Below, piece after piece: positions 1 through 9,253 of a stretch of 64,000 bases of DNA (positions are counted from its first letter, which is position 1; the number at the start of each line of letters is the position of its first letter). The notes under the pieces are model-generated. The model was not told the origin of the DNA. It did no database searches and saw nothing but the letters and a program-made list of their open reading frames with translations. The DNA is from Lachnoclostridium phytofermentans ISDg (GTDB lineage: Bacteria; Bacillota; Clostridia; Lachnospirales; Lachnospiraceae). The translations under genes and the position numbers were made by a program. The stretch covers positions 2,930,001 to 2,994,000 of the forward strand of contig NC_010001.1 in NCBI RefSeq assembly GCF_000018685.1, given 5' to 3'.

Positions 1-600
1 ACCGATTTGTTCTACGGATAAGGTTGGTCTAGTTTGATAACCTTTGGAACGTTGTATTGTTACTAATTTGGTTCGTTCATTGATACTCTTTCTGATATTA
101 TCATAATCAAATCCACCATTTGGTAGTAAGTCAACTTGGGCATATGTTATCCCATATTCCTTTAACGATCCCCTAGATTCGGTAATACCAATTACGCCTT
201 CTAACGTATCATAAGGTTTTCCTACCGGTGATAAAATCTCATCACCAGGACGTAAGTTACCAGATAAAGCAATTGTTAAAGCATGGGTACCACTCACTAG
301 CTGTGGTCTTACCAAAGCTGATTCTGCATGAAAAACTGCTGCGTATACATCCTCTAATGTATCTCTACCTAAGTCATTGTAACCGTATCCTGTGGTGGCC
401 GCAAAATGAGTATCCGATACTCGATTATCTTGCATTGCTTTTAAAACTTTTAACTGATTATACTCGGCCACTTCATCGATTCTATCAAAACGCTCTTCTA
501 AGCTACGAACAGTCTCCTCACAAAATTCTTGTACTTCCTTGTTTATCTTTAAATCTTGATACATCGCCATGATTTTTTTCTTGTTTGATTCGTTATTCAT
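1..600 (-). CDS. Methionine gamma-lyase / aluminium-resistance family PLP enzyme (N-terminal part, cut by window edge)
   Basis: Only the first 200 codons lie in the window; the family is about 420 residues, so the catalytic lysine is outside. The visible part carries conserved stretches of COG4100-type PLP enzymes: a GYGYNDLGRD segment near residue 70, VRPQLVSGTHA near 97, and SPVGKPYDTLEGVIG near 122. Family members are cystathionine-lyase-fold carbon-sulfur lyases, often annotated as aluminium-resistance proteins; the substrate cannot be read here. The ATG at 598-600 follows an AAAGAGGAAAG ribosome site. It lies 43 bp downstream of miaA on the same strand, so co-transcription with miaA and mutSL is likely. 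Confidence 0.85.
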   Translation of the reverse strand, partial: MNNESNKKKIMAMYQDLKINKEVQEFCEETVRSLEERFDRIDEVAEYNQLKVLKAMQDNRVSDTHFAATTGYGYNDLGRDTLEDVYAAVFHAESALVRPQLVSGTHALTIALSGNLRPGDEILSPVGKPYDTLEGVIGITESRGSLKEYGITYAQVDLLPNGGFDYDNIRKSINERTKLVTIQRSKGYQTRPTLSVEQIG

Positions 601-643
601 CTTTCCTCTTTCTGCGCTGCTCTTTAGTGAGAGAAGTTCCTCG

Positions 644-1585
644 CTACTTTATGATTTCTTTTTCTGTTAATATCTTTACCATCTCGGTAAGGATGCTGGC
701 ATCACTGTTATAATCTTTTTTCGATAACCAGATTACATCCTGCTCTCGTTTAAACCAAGTAAGCTGTCTCTTAGCAAAATGTCTGGTGTCTCTTTTTAAT
801 AAATAAACTGTCTCCTCAAGAGAACATTCCCCCTCCAGATAGGCATAGATTTCCTTATAACCTAATCCTTGCATACTAACAAGAGAGCGATCATATCCCT
901 GTTCTTTTAACCAAAGGACTTCCTTTACCAAACCTGCATCAAGCATCTTATCCACTCGAAGATCGATGTTTTCATACAGAATTTCACGGTCATTATTTAA
1001 AACAAAATAGGCATATTGGTAAGGTGATTCATTCCCTCTTTGCTCCTCATTATGTTTTGATATTGGTTCCCCTGTTAATTTAAAATACTCTATTGCCCTT
1101 ATCGTACGTTTTATATTATTAGGATGAATAGCTTCGGCTGCTACTGGATCACATTGCTTTAATATATCGTGTAATTTTATCGCACCCTCTGTTTGAGCAA
1201 GCTCCTCAAGTTCTTTCCGATACGGTGTATCCGAATCATTTTCTGTAAAATCTATGTCCTTTAGGACTGCTTGTATATAAAAACCAGTTCCCCCTACGAT
1301 AATCGGGACCTTTCCTTTTGAATAGATCTCTCTAATTGCTTCCTTTGCACAGTCCTTAAACTTAACCACGTTAAATTCTTCGTCTGGCTCAAATTCATCC
1401 ACAAGATAATGTGTCACACCTTCCATCTCTTCTGGTGTGATTTTTGCTGTTCCGATGTCCATATGGCGATACACCTGCATGGAATCAGCAGATATGATTT
1501 CTCCATTGATACTTTTTGCTAAATCAATCGATAATTTTGTTTTTCCAACTGCCGTCGGTCCTGTTAGAATGACCAATGGTTGCAA
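644..1585 (-). CDS. miaA: tRNA dimethylallyltransferase
   Basis: This 313-residue protein has the usual MiaA length. It transfers a dimethylallyl group to A37 of tRNAs reading UNN codons, the first step of ms2i6A formation in the cytoplasm. The P-loop GPTAVGKT is at residues 9-16, the ADSMQVYR motif at 33-40 and GGTGFYIQA at 98-106. The start codon is TTG, placed six bases after a GAGGTG ribosome site; no better ATG exists upstream. It follows mutL by 62 bp, and that spacer is almost entirely a perfect hairpin. The mutS-mutL-miaA order is common in clostridia. Confidence 0.95.
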   Translation of the reverse strand: MQPLVILTGPTAVGKTKLSIDLAKSINGEIISADSMQVYRHMDIGTAKITPEEMEGVTHYLVDEFEPDEEFNVVKFKDCAKEAIREIYSKGKVPIIVGGTGFYIQAVLKDIDFTENDSDTPYRKELEELAQTEGAIKLHDILKQCDPVAAEAIHPNNIKRTIRAIEYFKLTGEPISKHNEEQRGNESPYQYAYFVLNNDREILYENIDLRVDKMLDAGLVKEVLWLKEQGYDRSLVSMQGLGYKEIYAYLEGECSLEETVYLLKRDTRHFAKRQLTWFKREQDVIWLSKKDYNSDASILTEMVKILTEKEIIK

Positions 1586-1604
1586 CTAATTCACCTCAAT
1601 TTCT

Positions 1605-1652
1605 TATAGCAATACTATAGCACTCGCTTTTTATTGCTATAGTATTGCTATA
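1605..1652 (-). repeat. 18-bp perfect inverted repeat between mutL and miaA
   Basis: Positions 1605-1622 and 1635-1652 are exact reverse complements with a 12-base loop. The distal arm covers the mutL stop codon. GTGCTATAG occurs at the start of both arms, so the element is also a short direct repeat. On the minus strand it is followed by AAGAAATTGAGG, the miaA ribosome site, not a T-run. A simple terminator is therefore unlikely; an RNA stability or translation-coupling element fits better. Confidence 0.75.
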
Positions 1653-3735
1653 GCACTCTCTTAAATTTTTTCTCCAATTCATACTTCGTCATCGAAATGA
1701 TAATTGGTCGTCCATGTGGACAATGAAAAGGATTTTCTAAGGTTAATAATTGTTTCAATAACTCGTTTGCTTCTTCCACGCTTAAATTATAATTTCCTTT
1801 TACTGCTGCTTTACAGGATAACGATGCAATCTTTTCTAAAATCACATCAGGAGTACCTCTTGAAATCTCTTCTACTAAATCATCAATGAACTCGATTAAT
1901 AAACGCTCCCCAGCAAGTCCAAACATATCGGCTGGAACAGCACTGACTGCATACTCTTTCCCACCAAATGGTTCAATTTCAAAACCAAGCATGCTTAAAA
2001 ATTCCCTATGTGTTTTAATTGCTTCTTCCTCCCTAAGATTTAAGGTTAGAATGACTGGTGGACAGAGTTGCTGAGACATCGTCTCCTTCTCTTTTAATCG
2101 TTTCATCGTAGATTCATACAATACTTTTTCATGAGCAGCATGTTGATCTATGATATATAATTGATTTTCAAGTTCTATAAACCAATAAGTTTTAAATGCT
2201 TGACCAATAATACGAGCTTGTCTTATACCTTCTTCTGATAAAAGCGAAAGCTCCTTTGGTAAATTCTCTTTCTCAATTATTTCCTCTTTTTGAGGAAATA
2301 ACGAAATCTGACTGATTTCTTCTGCTATATTACTTGTAACTGTTTCTTTTTCTATATCATAGGATATTGAAGGCGTGTTCATTGTTTCATTCTGAGCATA
2401 AGTACTTTCCATATAGGAAGCATGTTCAGCTGCTGTCCTATAAGAGGAATCACCTTCGCTTAACTTCTGTTCTTCTATATTTTTTAAATTTCCTTGGAGA
2501 GTAACCTCTCTTAAACGGCCAATCTCTGTTTCCTTAATAGCAGGGTCTATTTCTTTCTTGGGATCTATCTGTGTTAGGTTACATGATACATTTCTTCCCT
2601 TTGACACTTGATAATCCGTCGTATGGCTACGCTCGCGTGTTTCCTTCTCAAGCTTTCTTCGATTTTCCTCAAAAGGCTCCGGAGCACTCACTGCCTCTTT
2701 TTTTATAGATTCTTTTTCCTCTGATAGGCTAACCTTTGGAATCATATTCGTACTGTTAAGCGCATCCCTTATGGTATTCAAGGTTAACTGATAGAGTTCT
2801 TCAAAGTTATGGAAGCGAACCTCCATCTTCGTTGGATGAACATTAACATCAATAAATTCTGGATTTATACTAAAATGTATCGCAGTAAATGGATATTTAT
2901 GTTGCATAGAATATGGACGATATGCCTCTTCTATCGCTTTATTAATAATATTGCTTTTTATATATCTACCATTAATAAAATAGTTTTCATAATTACGATT
3001 TCCTCTGGAGATGATTGGTTTTCCAATATAACCACTGATACTGATATGTTCATTTCCATTCTCAACCGTAACAACTTCCGCTGCTATAGTTCTGCCGTAA
3101 ACATGGTATATGATATCTTTTAATTGACTGTTTCCAAATGTATGAAGAACCGTCTTGTTATTATTAATGAACTTAAAGGATATATCCGGATGCGAAACAG
3201 CAAGGCGTTCCATCAAGTCACTGATATAGGACGCTTCCGTCATCGCAGATTTCAAAAATTTTCTTCTTGCAGGAGTGTTAAAAAACAAATTTCGAACAAT
3301 AAACGTAGTTCCGTCAGGGCAACCAATCTCTGTCATGCTCTGTTCTTCTCCACCTTCAATTAGATATCGTATCCCTGTGAAAGCAGTTCTTGTTTTCGTA
3401 ACAAGCTCCACCTGAGCTACGGACGCGATACTGGATAATGCTTCTCCACGAAACCCAAGGCTCCCAATCGTTAATAAATCTTCGATGCTCTGAATTTTAC
3501 TCGTGGAATGCCTTAGAAAGGCCGTTGGAATATCGTCTTTTTCTATTCCTGCTCCATTGTCAGTGATTCGAATAAAACTTATCCCGCCATCCTTAATCTC
3601 AGCGGTAACTGCGGTTGCACCAGCATCAATGGCATTCTCAATTAATTCTTTTACCACGGAAGCGGGGCGTTCCACAACTTCACCTGCTGCAATTTGATTT
3701 ATCGTACTTTGATCTAATAATGCTATCTTTGCCAT
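1648..3735 (-). CDS. mutL: DNA mismatch repair protein MutL (endonuclease type)
   Basis: This is a 695-residue MutL, the matchmaker that couples MutS mismatch recognition to downstream repair. The GHKL ATPase domain has NAIDAGAT, DNGAGI, GFRGEALSSIASV and a NTPARRKFLKS segment within the first 170 residues. A long, low-conservation linker spans about 340-500. The C-terminal domain has the metal-binding DQHAAHEKVLYE motif at 530-541 and a CPHGRP motif near 672, marking the nicking MutL type found where MutH is absent. The ATG follows GGAAAGGAGG. It starts 32 bp after mutS. Confidence 0.97.
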   Translation of the reverse strand: MAKIALLDQSTINQIAAGEVVERPASVVKELIENAIDAGATAVTAEIKDGGISFIRITDNGAGIEKDDIPTAFLRHSTSKIQSIEDLLTIGSLGFRGEALSSIASVAQVELVTKTRTAFTGIRYLIEGGEEQSMTEIGCPDGTTFIVRNLFFNTPARRKFLKSAMTEASYISDLMERLAVSHPDISFKFINNNKTVLHTFGNSQLKDIIYHVYGRTIAAEVVTVENGNEHISISGYIGKPIISRGNRNYENYFINGRYIKSNIINKAIEEAYRPYSMQHKYPFTAIHFSINPEFIDVNVHPTKMEVRFHNFEELYQLTLNTIRDALNSTNMIPKVSLSEEKESIKKEAVSAPEPFEENRRKLEKETRERSHTTDYQVSKGRNVSCNLTQIDPKKEIDPAIKETEIGRLREVTLQGNLKNIEEQKLSEGDSSYRTAAEHASYMESTYAQNETMNTPSISYDIEKETVTSNIAEEISQISLFPQKEEIIEKENLPKELSLLSEEGIRQARIIGQAFKTYWFIELENQLYIIDQHAAHEKVLYESTMKRLKEKETMSQQLCPPVILTLNLREEEAIKTHREFLSMLGFEIEPFGGKEYAVSAVPADMFGLAGERLLIEFIDDLVEEISRGTPDVILEKIASLSCKAAVKGNYNLSVEEANELLKQLLTLENPFHCPHGRPIIISMTKYELEKKFKRVL

Positions 3736-3767
3736 AGTATCCTCCTTTCCATCAAATTTCTCATTAT

Positions 3768-6566
3768 TTAAGTGTGAGAACGTATTTTTTTCTGTAATTT
3801 ATCCAATTTTAACAATGCTTCCACCGGAGTCATATTGGCAAGGTCAAACTGATTTATTTCCTGCACTAACTTTTCAGAAAATTCTGAGGACGCTTTTTTC
3901 TGTTTTGTATCTTCTGTTATGAAAAATGACATCTGGCCAAAGTTTCTTGGCTGTTCTACAGACTCCTGATTACTTACCATTTCAGTGGTATTCATTTTAG
4001 CTGTATTCACTTCAGTTGTAATCACTTCAGTTGCATTCACTTTAGTGGTATACATTTTATTGGTATTCACTTCGCCTTCGGTTTCTGGTGTAAGATTGGA
4101 AATTTCCGCAGCAGACACAATATGTCTTGCTTTTTCTGCAATGTCATTCTCACTTAGCTGATCCACAATTTCTCTTGCTCTTACTAATACCGAGTTTGGA
4201 ACACCGGCAAGTTTTGCAACTTGAATGCCATAACTCTTATCCGCTCCGCCTCCTATAATCTTTCGAAGAAAGACAATATCTTCTCCTTGTTCTTTCACCG
4301 CAATGCAGTAATTATTAACACCGGATATCTTGCCTTCTAATTCTGTTAACTCATGGTAATGCGTCGCAAATAATGTCTTTGCACCAAGCATTGATGTATT
4401 ACTGATATGTTCAATAACTGCCCATGCAATACTTAGTCCGTCAAACGTACTCGTACCACGGCCAATTTCATCTAAGATTAATAAACTGTTTTTCGTAGCA
4501 TTTCGAAGGATATTCGCCACCTCCGTCATCTCCACCATAAAGGTACTCTGACCGCTTGCTAAATCATCAGACGCACCTACCCTGGTAAAAATACGATCAA
4601 CAATACCAATGTTTGCATAAGATGCAGGAACAAAGCTTCCTACTTGAGCCATTAATACAATTAACGCTGTTTGTCTCATATAGGTAGATTTACCAGCCAT
4701 GTTAGGACCTGTGATAATGGAGATTCTTTTCTCAGCATTATCAAGATACGTATCATTTGACACAAACATATCGTTTGGTATCATTTGTTCTACAACTGGA
4801 TGTCTTCCCTCTTTTATGTCAATCGTTCCGTTGGTATTTAACTCAGGACGGATAAATTGATTTCTTTCTGCAACATAGGCAAGTGAAGCAAACGCATCAA
4901 TGTTCGCTACCGCTTTTGCAGTTTTTTGAATTCGTTTTACTTCTTCAGCGATTTGATCTCTAATTTCGGCAAATAAATCATACTCAAGAGAGAATAAACG
5001 ATCCTCTGCATTTAATATCTTATCTTCTAATTCCTTAAGTTCTGGTGTTGTATAACGTTCGGCATTTGATAACGTTTGCTTTCTTATCCAGTTTTCCGGT
5101 ACCAGATTTGCATAAGAATTCGTCACTTCTAGGTAATATCCAAAGACACGATTGTATTTTACCTTTAGATTCTTAATTCCTGTCTGCTCTTTTTCTTTCG
5201 CTTCCAGTTCTGCAAGCCATACTTTCCCTTCTGTTTTCGCTTTTCGAAGGGTATCAACTTCTGTATGGAAACCTTCTTTTATGATGCCACCCTCTTTGAT
5301 TCCAATCGGTGGTTCTTCTGCTATAGAGCGATCAATTAAGTTTTGTAAGTCATCAAGAGCATCCATCTCCTCATGAATTTGTTTTAACAATGCGGATTCG
5401 CAGGTTGATAACAAGTATTTGATATGTGGAAGCATAGATAGTGAAGAAGCAAAGGCAATTAAATCTCTTGGATTTGCACTCTTATAGCTGATTTTTCCCA
5501 TCAAGCGTTCCAAATCATAAATGTAATTTAAGTATTCTCGTATTTCTTCCCGCGTTATCACATTGTCGTTCAGTTCTGAAATCGCATCATAACGAGCTGA
5601 AATCTCATCCATTGTGATCAGTGGCTGTTCTACAAAACTACGGAGCATTCTAGCTCCCATGGCTGTTTTTGTTTTATCTAATACCCAAAGAAGAGACCCT
5701 CGTTTTTGCTTTTCACGAAGTGTCTCCGTCAATTCTAGATTTCTTCTACTGGAACTGTCTATCACCATATAGCGACTTGTAACGTATGGCGTTATATGTG
5801 TCAAATGACTAAGTGAATTCTTCTGAGTGTTATAAAGGTACTTTAAGATAGCACCAGCTGCATTCACCCCGACAGAATAATCTTTTAATCCTAGACCGTC
5901 TAAAGAGCCTACTTTAAAATGTTCCTTTAATGTCTTAACACTTTGTTCGCTGTCATAATACCAGTCCTCAAAGGTGGATACTGCTATCTGATATCTATTT
6001 TTTAAATCTTCAACATCTAGCCCACAGTGAAAAAATTCTGGATTACAAACAATTTCCGAAGGTGTATATTTATATATTTCATCTAAAATCTTACGGTTGT
6101 TCTCGACCTCAGTTACGTAGTAATCACCTGTTGTAATATCAACCGTTGATATACCGCAATGTTCGTCGGTAAAGATAATTCCCATAAGATAATTATTTCT
6201 CGTTTCATCTAATGTCTGGGTATTTAGATTCGTTCCAGGCGTAACGATACGGATAACCTCTCGTTTTACAATTCCTTTCGCTAACTTAGGATCTTCTACT
6301 TGTTCACAGATCGCAACTTTATATCCCTTCCCAATTAGCTTAGAAATATACCCTTCTGCGGCATGGTAAGGTATCCCACACATAGGAGCTCTTTCCTCTT
6401 GCCCGCAATTCTTCCCGGTTAAGGTTATCTCTAATTCCTTAGAGGCTACTAAGGCATCTTCAAAGAACATTTCATAGAAGTCACCCAAACGATAAAAAAG
6501 AATACAATCCTTATATTGTTCTTTTGTCTCCACATATTGCTGCATCATTGGAGTTAGTTGTGCCAT
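3768..6566 (-). CDS. mutS: DNA mismatch repair protein MutS
   Basis: This 932-residue MutS is longer than the usual 850-880. It binds mismatches and small loops as a dimer. The mismatch-reading Phe-x-Glu lies in GDFYEMF near residue 30. The ATPase core has Walker A GPNMAGKST at 620-628, Walker B LLILDEIGRGTSTFDG and a FATHYHEL switch. Excess length comes from a low-complexity insert between the ATPase and the C-terminal dimerisation helices, built from six pentapeptide repeats at 834-863. The C-terminal PVEALLKLDKLQKKI segment is intact, so the protein is probably functional. The start follows an AGAAAGGAAG site. Confidence 0.97.
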   Translation of the reverse strand: MAQLTPMMQQYVETKEQYKDCILFYRLGDFYEMFFEDALVASKELEITLTGKNCGQEERAPMCGIPYHAAEGYISKLIGKGYKVAICEQVEDPKLAKGIVKREVIRIVTPGTNLNTQTLDETRNNYLMGIIFTDEHCGISTVDITTGDYYVTEVENNRKILDEIYKYTPSEIVCNPEFFHCGLDVEDLKNRYQIAVSTFEDWYYDSEQSVKTLKEHFKVGSLDGLGLKDYSVGVNAAGAILKYLYNTQKNSLSHLTHITPYVTSRYMVIDSSSRRNLELTETLREKQKRGSLLWVLDKTKTAMGARMLRSFVEQPLITMDEISARYDAISELNDNVITREEIREYLNYIYDLERLMGKISYKSANPRDLIAFASSLSMLPHIKYLLSTCESALLKQIHEEMDALDDLQNLIDRSIAEEPPIGIKEGGIIKEGFHTEVDTLRKAKTEGKVWLAELEAKEKEQTGIKNLKVKYNRVFGYYLEVTNSYANLVPENWIRKQTLSNAERYTTPELKELEDKILNAEDRLFSLEYDLFAEIRDQIAEEVKRIQKTAKAVANIDAFASLAYVAERNQFIRPELNTNGTIDIKEGRHPVVEQMIPNDMFVSNDTYLDNAEKRISIITGPNMAGKSTYMRQTALIVLMAQVGSFVPASYANIGIVDRIFTRVGASDDLASGQSTFMVEMTEVANILRNATKNSLLILDEIGRGTSTFDGLSIAWAVIEHISNTSMLGAKTLFATHYHELTELEGKISGVNNYCIAVKEQGEDIVFLRKIIGGGADKSYGIQVAKLAGVPNSVLVRAREIVDQLSENDIAEKARHIVSAAEISNLTPETEGEVNTNKMYTTKVNATEVITTEVNTAKMNTTEMVSNQESVEQPRNFGQMSFFITEDTKQKKASSEFSEKLVQEINQFDLANMTPVEALLKLDKLQKKIRSHT
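3978..4067 (-). repeat. Six 15-bp tandem repeats inside mutS
   Basis: Six in-frame 15-bp units encode pentapeptides of the form N/I/Y-T/A-T/N/A-K/E-M/V (for example NTTEM, NTAKM, ITTEV, NATEV, YTTKV). The array sits just before the C-terminal dimerisation part of MutS. Units differ by one to three bases, so it has aged since expansion. Confidence 0.9.
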
Positions 6567-6644
6567 CTTACGTTCTTCCTTTCTTAACAGTTTCGTGACA
6601 GAGAGTCACATTGTATCTAACGAATTGATGTAGCCAAATTGACT

Positions 6645-7121
6645 TTATTCGACTACGTTATCATCTGCCAAATTTCCACCATCTGCTGCTGTTGTCGCAA
6701 GTACATCGCAGCGTTCATTTTGCGGATGTCCGTCGTGTCCTTTCACCCAGCAAAAGGTAACATCGTGTTGATTTTTAGCAGCAAGTAAGCGCTTCCATAA
6801 ATCAACGTTTTTTACAGGCTCATTCTTGCCACGTTTCCAACCCTTTTTTATCCAGCCATCAAGCCAGTGTTCATTAAATGCTTTCACTACATATTGTGAA
6901 TCCGAATAAAGCGTCACCACACAAGGCTTCGTTAAAGCCTCAAGACCGACAATGGCTGCCATGAGCTCCATTCGGTTATTTGTTGTTTTTTTATAACCAC
7001 CCGAGTATTCCCTAATATGTTCTACACCAGTAGAATCTATATAAGATAAGATGGTTCCGTATCCACCGGGACCATCTGGGTTTCCTCTGGCGGCACCATC
7101 TGTATAAATGGTAACCTTCAT
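6645..7121 (-). CDS. rnhA: Ribonuclease HI
   Basis: This enzyme cleaves the RNA strand of RNA:DNA hybrids. The acidic residues of the RNase H fold are visible: Asp in IYTDGAARGNP near the N-terminus, Glu in NRMELMAAI, Asp in LYSDSQYV and Asp in NERCDVLA. A WVKGHDGH segment carries the handle/His region. The start at 7121 (MKVTIYTDG, 158 residues) is chosen because GGAGG lies five bases upstream; the in-frame ATG at 7133 has no ribosome site and contains this GGAGG. It lies between mutS and a second MutS-like gene on the same strand. Confidence 0.93.
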   Translation of the reverse strand: MKVTIYTDGAARGNPDGPGGYGTILSYIDSTGVEHIREYSGGYKKTTNNRMELMAAIVGLEALTKPCVVTLYSDSQYVVKAFNEHWLDGWIKKGWKRGKNEPVKNVDLWKRLLAAKNQHDVTFCWVKGHDGHPQNERCDVLATTAADGGNLADDNVVE

Positions 7122-7148
7122 AAAATCCTCCATTAAGAAGGAGGTTAT

Positions 7149-8825
7149 CTATTCGATAACCTTCCATTCCCCATTCTCTAAAAATTCATTTGCAGAATCT
7201 GTAGCAGCATCAATAATATCGTCGGTATAACCAATGATACTAAGAAGTTTAATCGCATTTTTAGAAACTGCTCTGCCTTCATATAAAACATAATCGAATA
7301 ATATATTATTATCCACAACCTGTTCCCTAAAGTGATAATTGGAATAGTACTTCTCAAGGATATGCGTTAACTCGATATCATGAGTCGCTGCAAAACACAT
7401 TGCATTTCCTTTTGCTAAACTTAATAAAATACGGGAAGACGCTGCAATACGCTCTAAAGTATTTGTACCACGAAGCACCTCATCGACGAAGCATAAAGTT
7501 GGAACTTCATCCTCTAGCATATCAAGAATTCTCTTTAAGGATTTGATTTCAACAATATAGTAACTTTCATTGCCATAAAGGTTATCCTGTAACGCCATGG
7601 AAGATGCAACCTTGAAAAAGCTTGCATGGTATTCGTCACTCATAACCGTATAAATTGTCTGTGCTAAAATTGCGTTGATTGCAAGTGTCTTTATGAAAGT
7701 AGATTTACCAGATGCATTCGAACCTGTAATTAATACACTACTGTGTTCTTTGATGCTATTTTTAACCGGTCCATTTAACATCGGATGATAGATATTTTCT
7801 GCTTCAAGAAACGGTTTCGTACTCTTTGTAAGCTTAGGAAGACAATATACCTCCATTAATTCACGAAAAGATGCAACTGCTATCATACTATCAATCATAC
7901 CTAAAATTTCATAGACACTGTTTAATTCTCCTTGTTTATCATCAAAGGTATTCATCATCGAATTAAATTTGATTAAATCGATATGAAAAATCATACGAAT
8001 ATAATCTAAAAACATATCTGCAAGACTTCCATTCGGATTTTTTGAAGCAACCACTCCTGCCCCTTTACGAAATCCTGCATAGCTTTTGGAAATCTTACTA
8101 AGCTTGTCCTTATATTTGCTAATTTCTTCAACATCAACTTCACTTAACTTCTTAGCACTATCTAATAATCTGATAATATAAGTCACAACTTGAAAATACT
8201 TTTCAATCTCAGCCTTACGCTTATAGTAACGAACAATATTATTAATTACTGTACCTGCAGTTAATAAAAATCCAATCATAGGATCTACAAAGATATAGCC
8301 TACTGCAATTGCTACAGAAAGTACTAAAAAGAAATGAGTAGCATTGTTTTCTCTTGGAAGGTTATTGAGGCGATTCATATATTCATATACGCTAATGTTT
8401 CGCATCTTACCCATACCAGATAGAATTGTCTGTACTTCCAAACGTTTTTCTTTGTTTGTACGGAAAAACTCAATCAATCGGTTACGTTCCAATAATTTTT
8501 CTTCCGAGAATTCCGGTTGATGAAGTAAAGCAAATAAATATTCTTCACCAGCAGCACTACAGGTGCTGTTTACCGTCATAAAAATCTGGTCCATATCAAG
8601 GTCATTCCACGTAATAGCATCAATATCTCCAGATTCCCTTTGAATTGCTTTATAGTAAGTAGCGATTGAATTTAATTTTTCTTGACTAAATTCTTCTTTT
8701 GGTACATCACCCCATTGGCGGTTTAATTTCACGATTAATTTCTTTTTACTGTTTGTCTTATCGTATTCTATTTTTATTACAATACCAACAACACAAGCAA
8801 TAATTATCAACATTACAGGCAGCAT
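7149..8825 (-). CDS. Membrane-anchored MutS-family ATPase
   Basis: This 558-residue protein has the MutS clamp/ATPase half but no mismatch-reading domain I. Residues 1-18 form one hydrophobic segment, and residues about 165-195 hold a hydrophobic pair (VLSVAIAVGYIFV, IGFLLTAGTVINNIV). Walker A GSNASGKST is at 368-376, Walker B FVDEVLRGTNT near 445, and an AATHDIELT switch follows. Such shortened MutS-like proteins with membrane segments occur widely in Firmicutes without a defined role. A mismatch-repair function cannot be assumed because the Phe-x-Glu motif is missing. It ends 15 bp before the rnhA region on the same strand. Confidence 0.85.
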   Translation of the reverse strand: MLPVMLIIIACVVGIVIKIEYDKTNSKKKLIVKLNRQWGDVPKEEFSQEKLNSIATYYKAIQRESGDIDAITWNDLDMDQIFMTVNSTCSAAGEEYLFALLHQPEFSEEKLLERNRLIEFFRTNKEKRLEVQTILSGMGKMRNISVYEYMNRLNNLPRENNATHFFLVLSVAIAVGYIFVDPMIGFLLTAGTVINNIVRYYKRKAEIEKYFQVVTYIIRLLDSAKKLSEVDVEEISKYKDKLSKISKSYAGFRKGAGVVASKNPNGSLADMFLDYIRMIFHIDLIKFNSMMNTFDDKQGELNSVYEILGMIDSMIAVASFRELMEVYCLPKLTKSTKPFLEAENIYHPMLNGPVKNSIKEHSSVLITGSNASGKSTFIKTLAINAILAQTIYTVMSDEYHASFFKVASSMALQDNLYGNESYYIVEIKSLKRILDMLEDEVPTLCFVDEVLRGTNTLERIAASSRILLSLAKGNAMCFAATHDIELTHILEKYYSNYHFREQVVDNNILFDYVLYEGRAVSKNAIKLLSIIGYTDDIIDAATDSANEFLENGEWKVIE

Positions 8826-8866
8826 GTAGGATTCCCTTTCTTCTGTTTAAGTCTTTTTGTCTAGCT

Positions 8867-9050
8867 GTATGAAATGTTATTTATTTCATACTTAATCCAT
8901 TGCATAACAAATCTACTTGCAGATTTGTTATTCCTTAATAAAAAGTATGAAATGTTTTTTTCATACTAAACTCGTTGCATATCAAATCAGCTTGCAGATT
9001 TGATACTACTTTAATTAAAAGAATGAAATGATTTTATTTCACACTTGAAA
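8867..9050. repeat. Tandem array of about 77-bp units, each with two hairpins
   Basis: Unit 1 (8867-8944) and unit 2 (8945-9020) are close copies; unit 3 is partial (9021-about 9050). Each full unit has a GTATGAAATG...TTTCATAC hairpin followed by a second hairpin whose arms read CAAATC and GATTTG around a TTGCAGATTTG core. The array fills the 428-bp gap between the NlpC/P60 gene and the MutS-like gene. No credible gene is seen there; an open frame at 9011-9244 is AT-rich and contains part of the repeat. Confidence 0.85.
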
Positions 9051-9205
9051 ACATGCCACCAAAGGCGGCACAAACATGCATTAAACCCATAGTAATATAA
9101 ATCTACTTTCAGATTCTCTATATCATGAGTAATAAAATGTGTTTGTTGTATATTACTGTTTATTATTATAGGAATATCAACTATTAATGTCAATGGTATT
9201 ATAAA

Positions 9206-9246
9206 GGGCGTCGAAACAGAAATTAATATATCTGAATTCGACACCC
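9206..9246 (-). terminator. Terminator after the NlpC/P60 gene
   Basis: Arms at 9206-9215 and 9237-9246 pair over 10 bp (GGGTGTCGAA with TTCGACGCCC on the minus strand, one G-T). TTTATAAT follows, eight bases past the NlpC/P60 stop. Confidence 0.75.
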
Positions 9247-9253
9247 TATTATT

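Noticed and set aside
9011..9244. 77-codon open frame on the minus strand
   Set aside because: It is AT-rich, runs through part of the 77-bp repeat and the NlpC/P60 terminator, and has no ribosome site.
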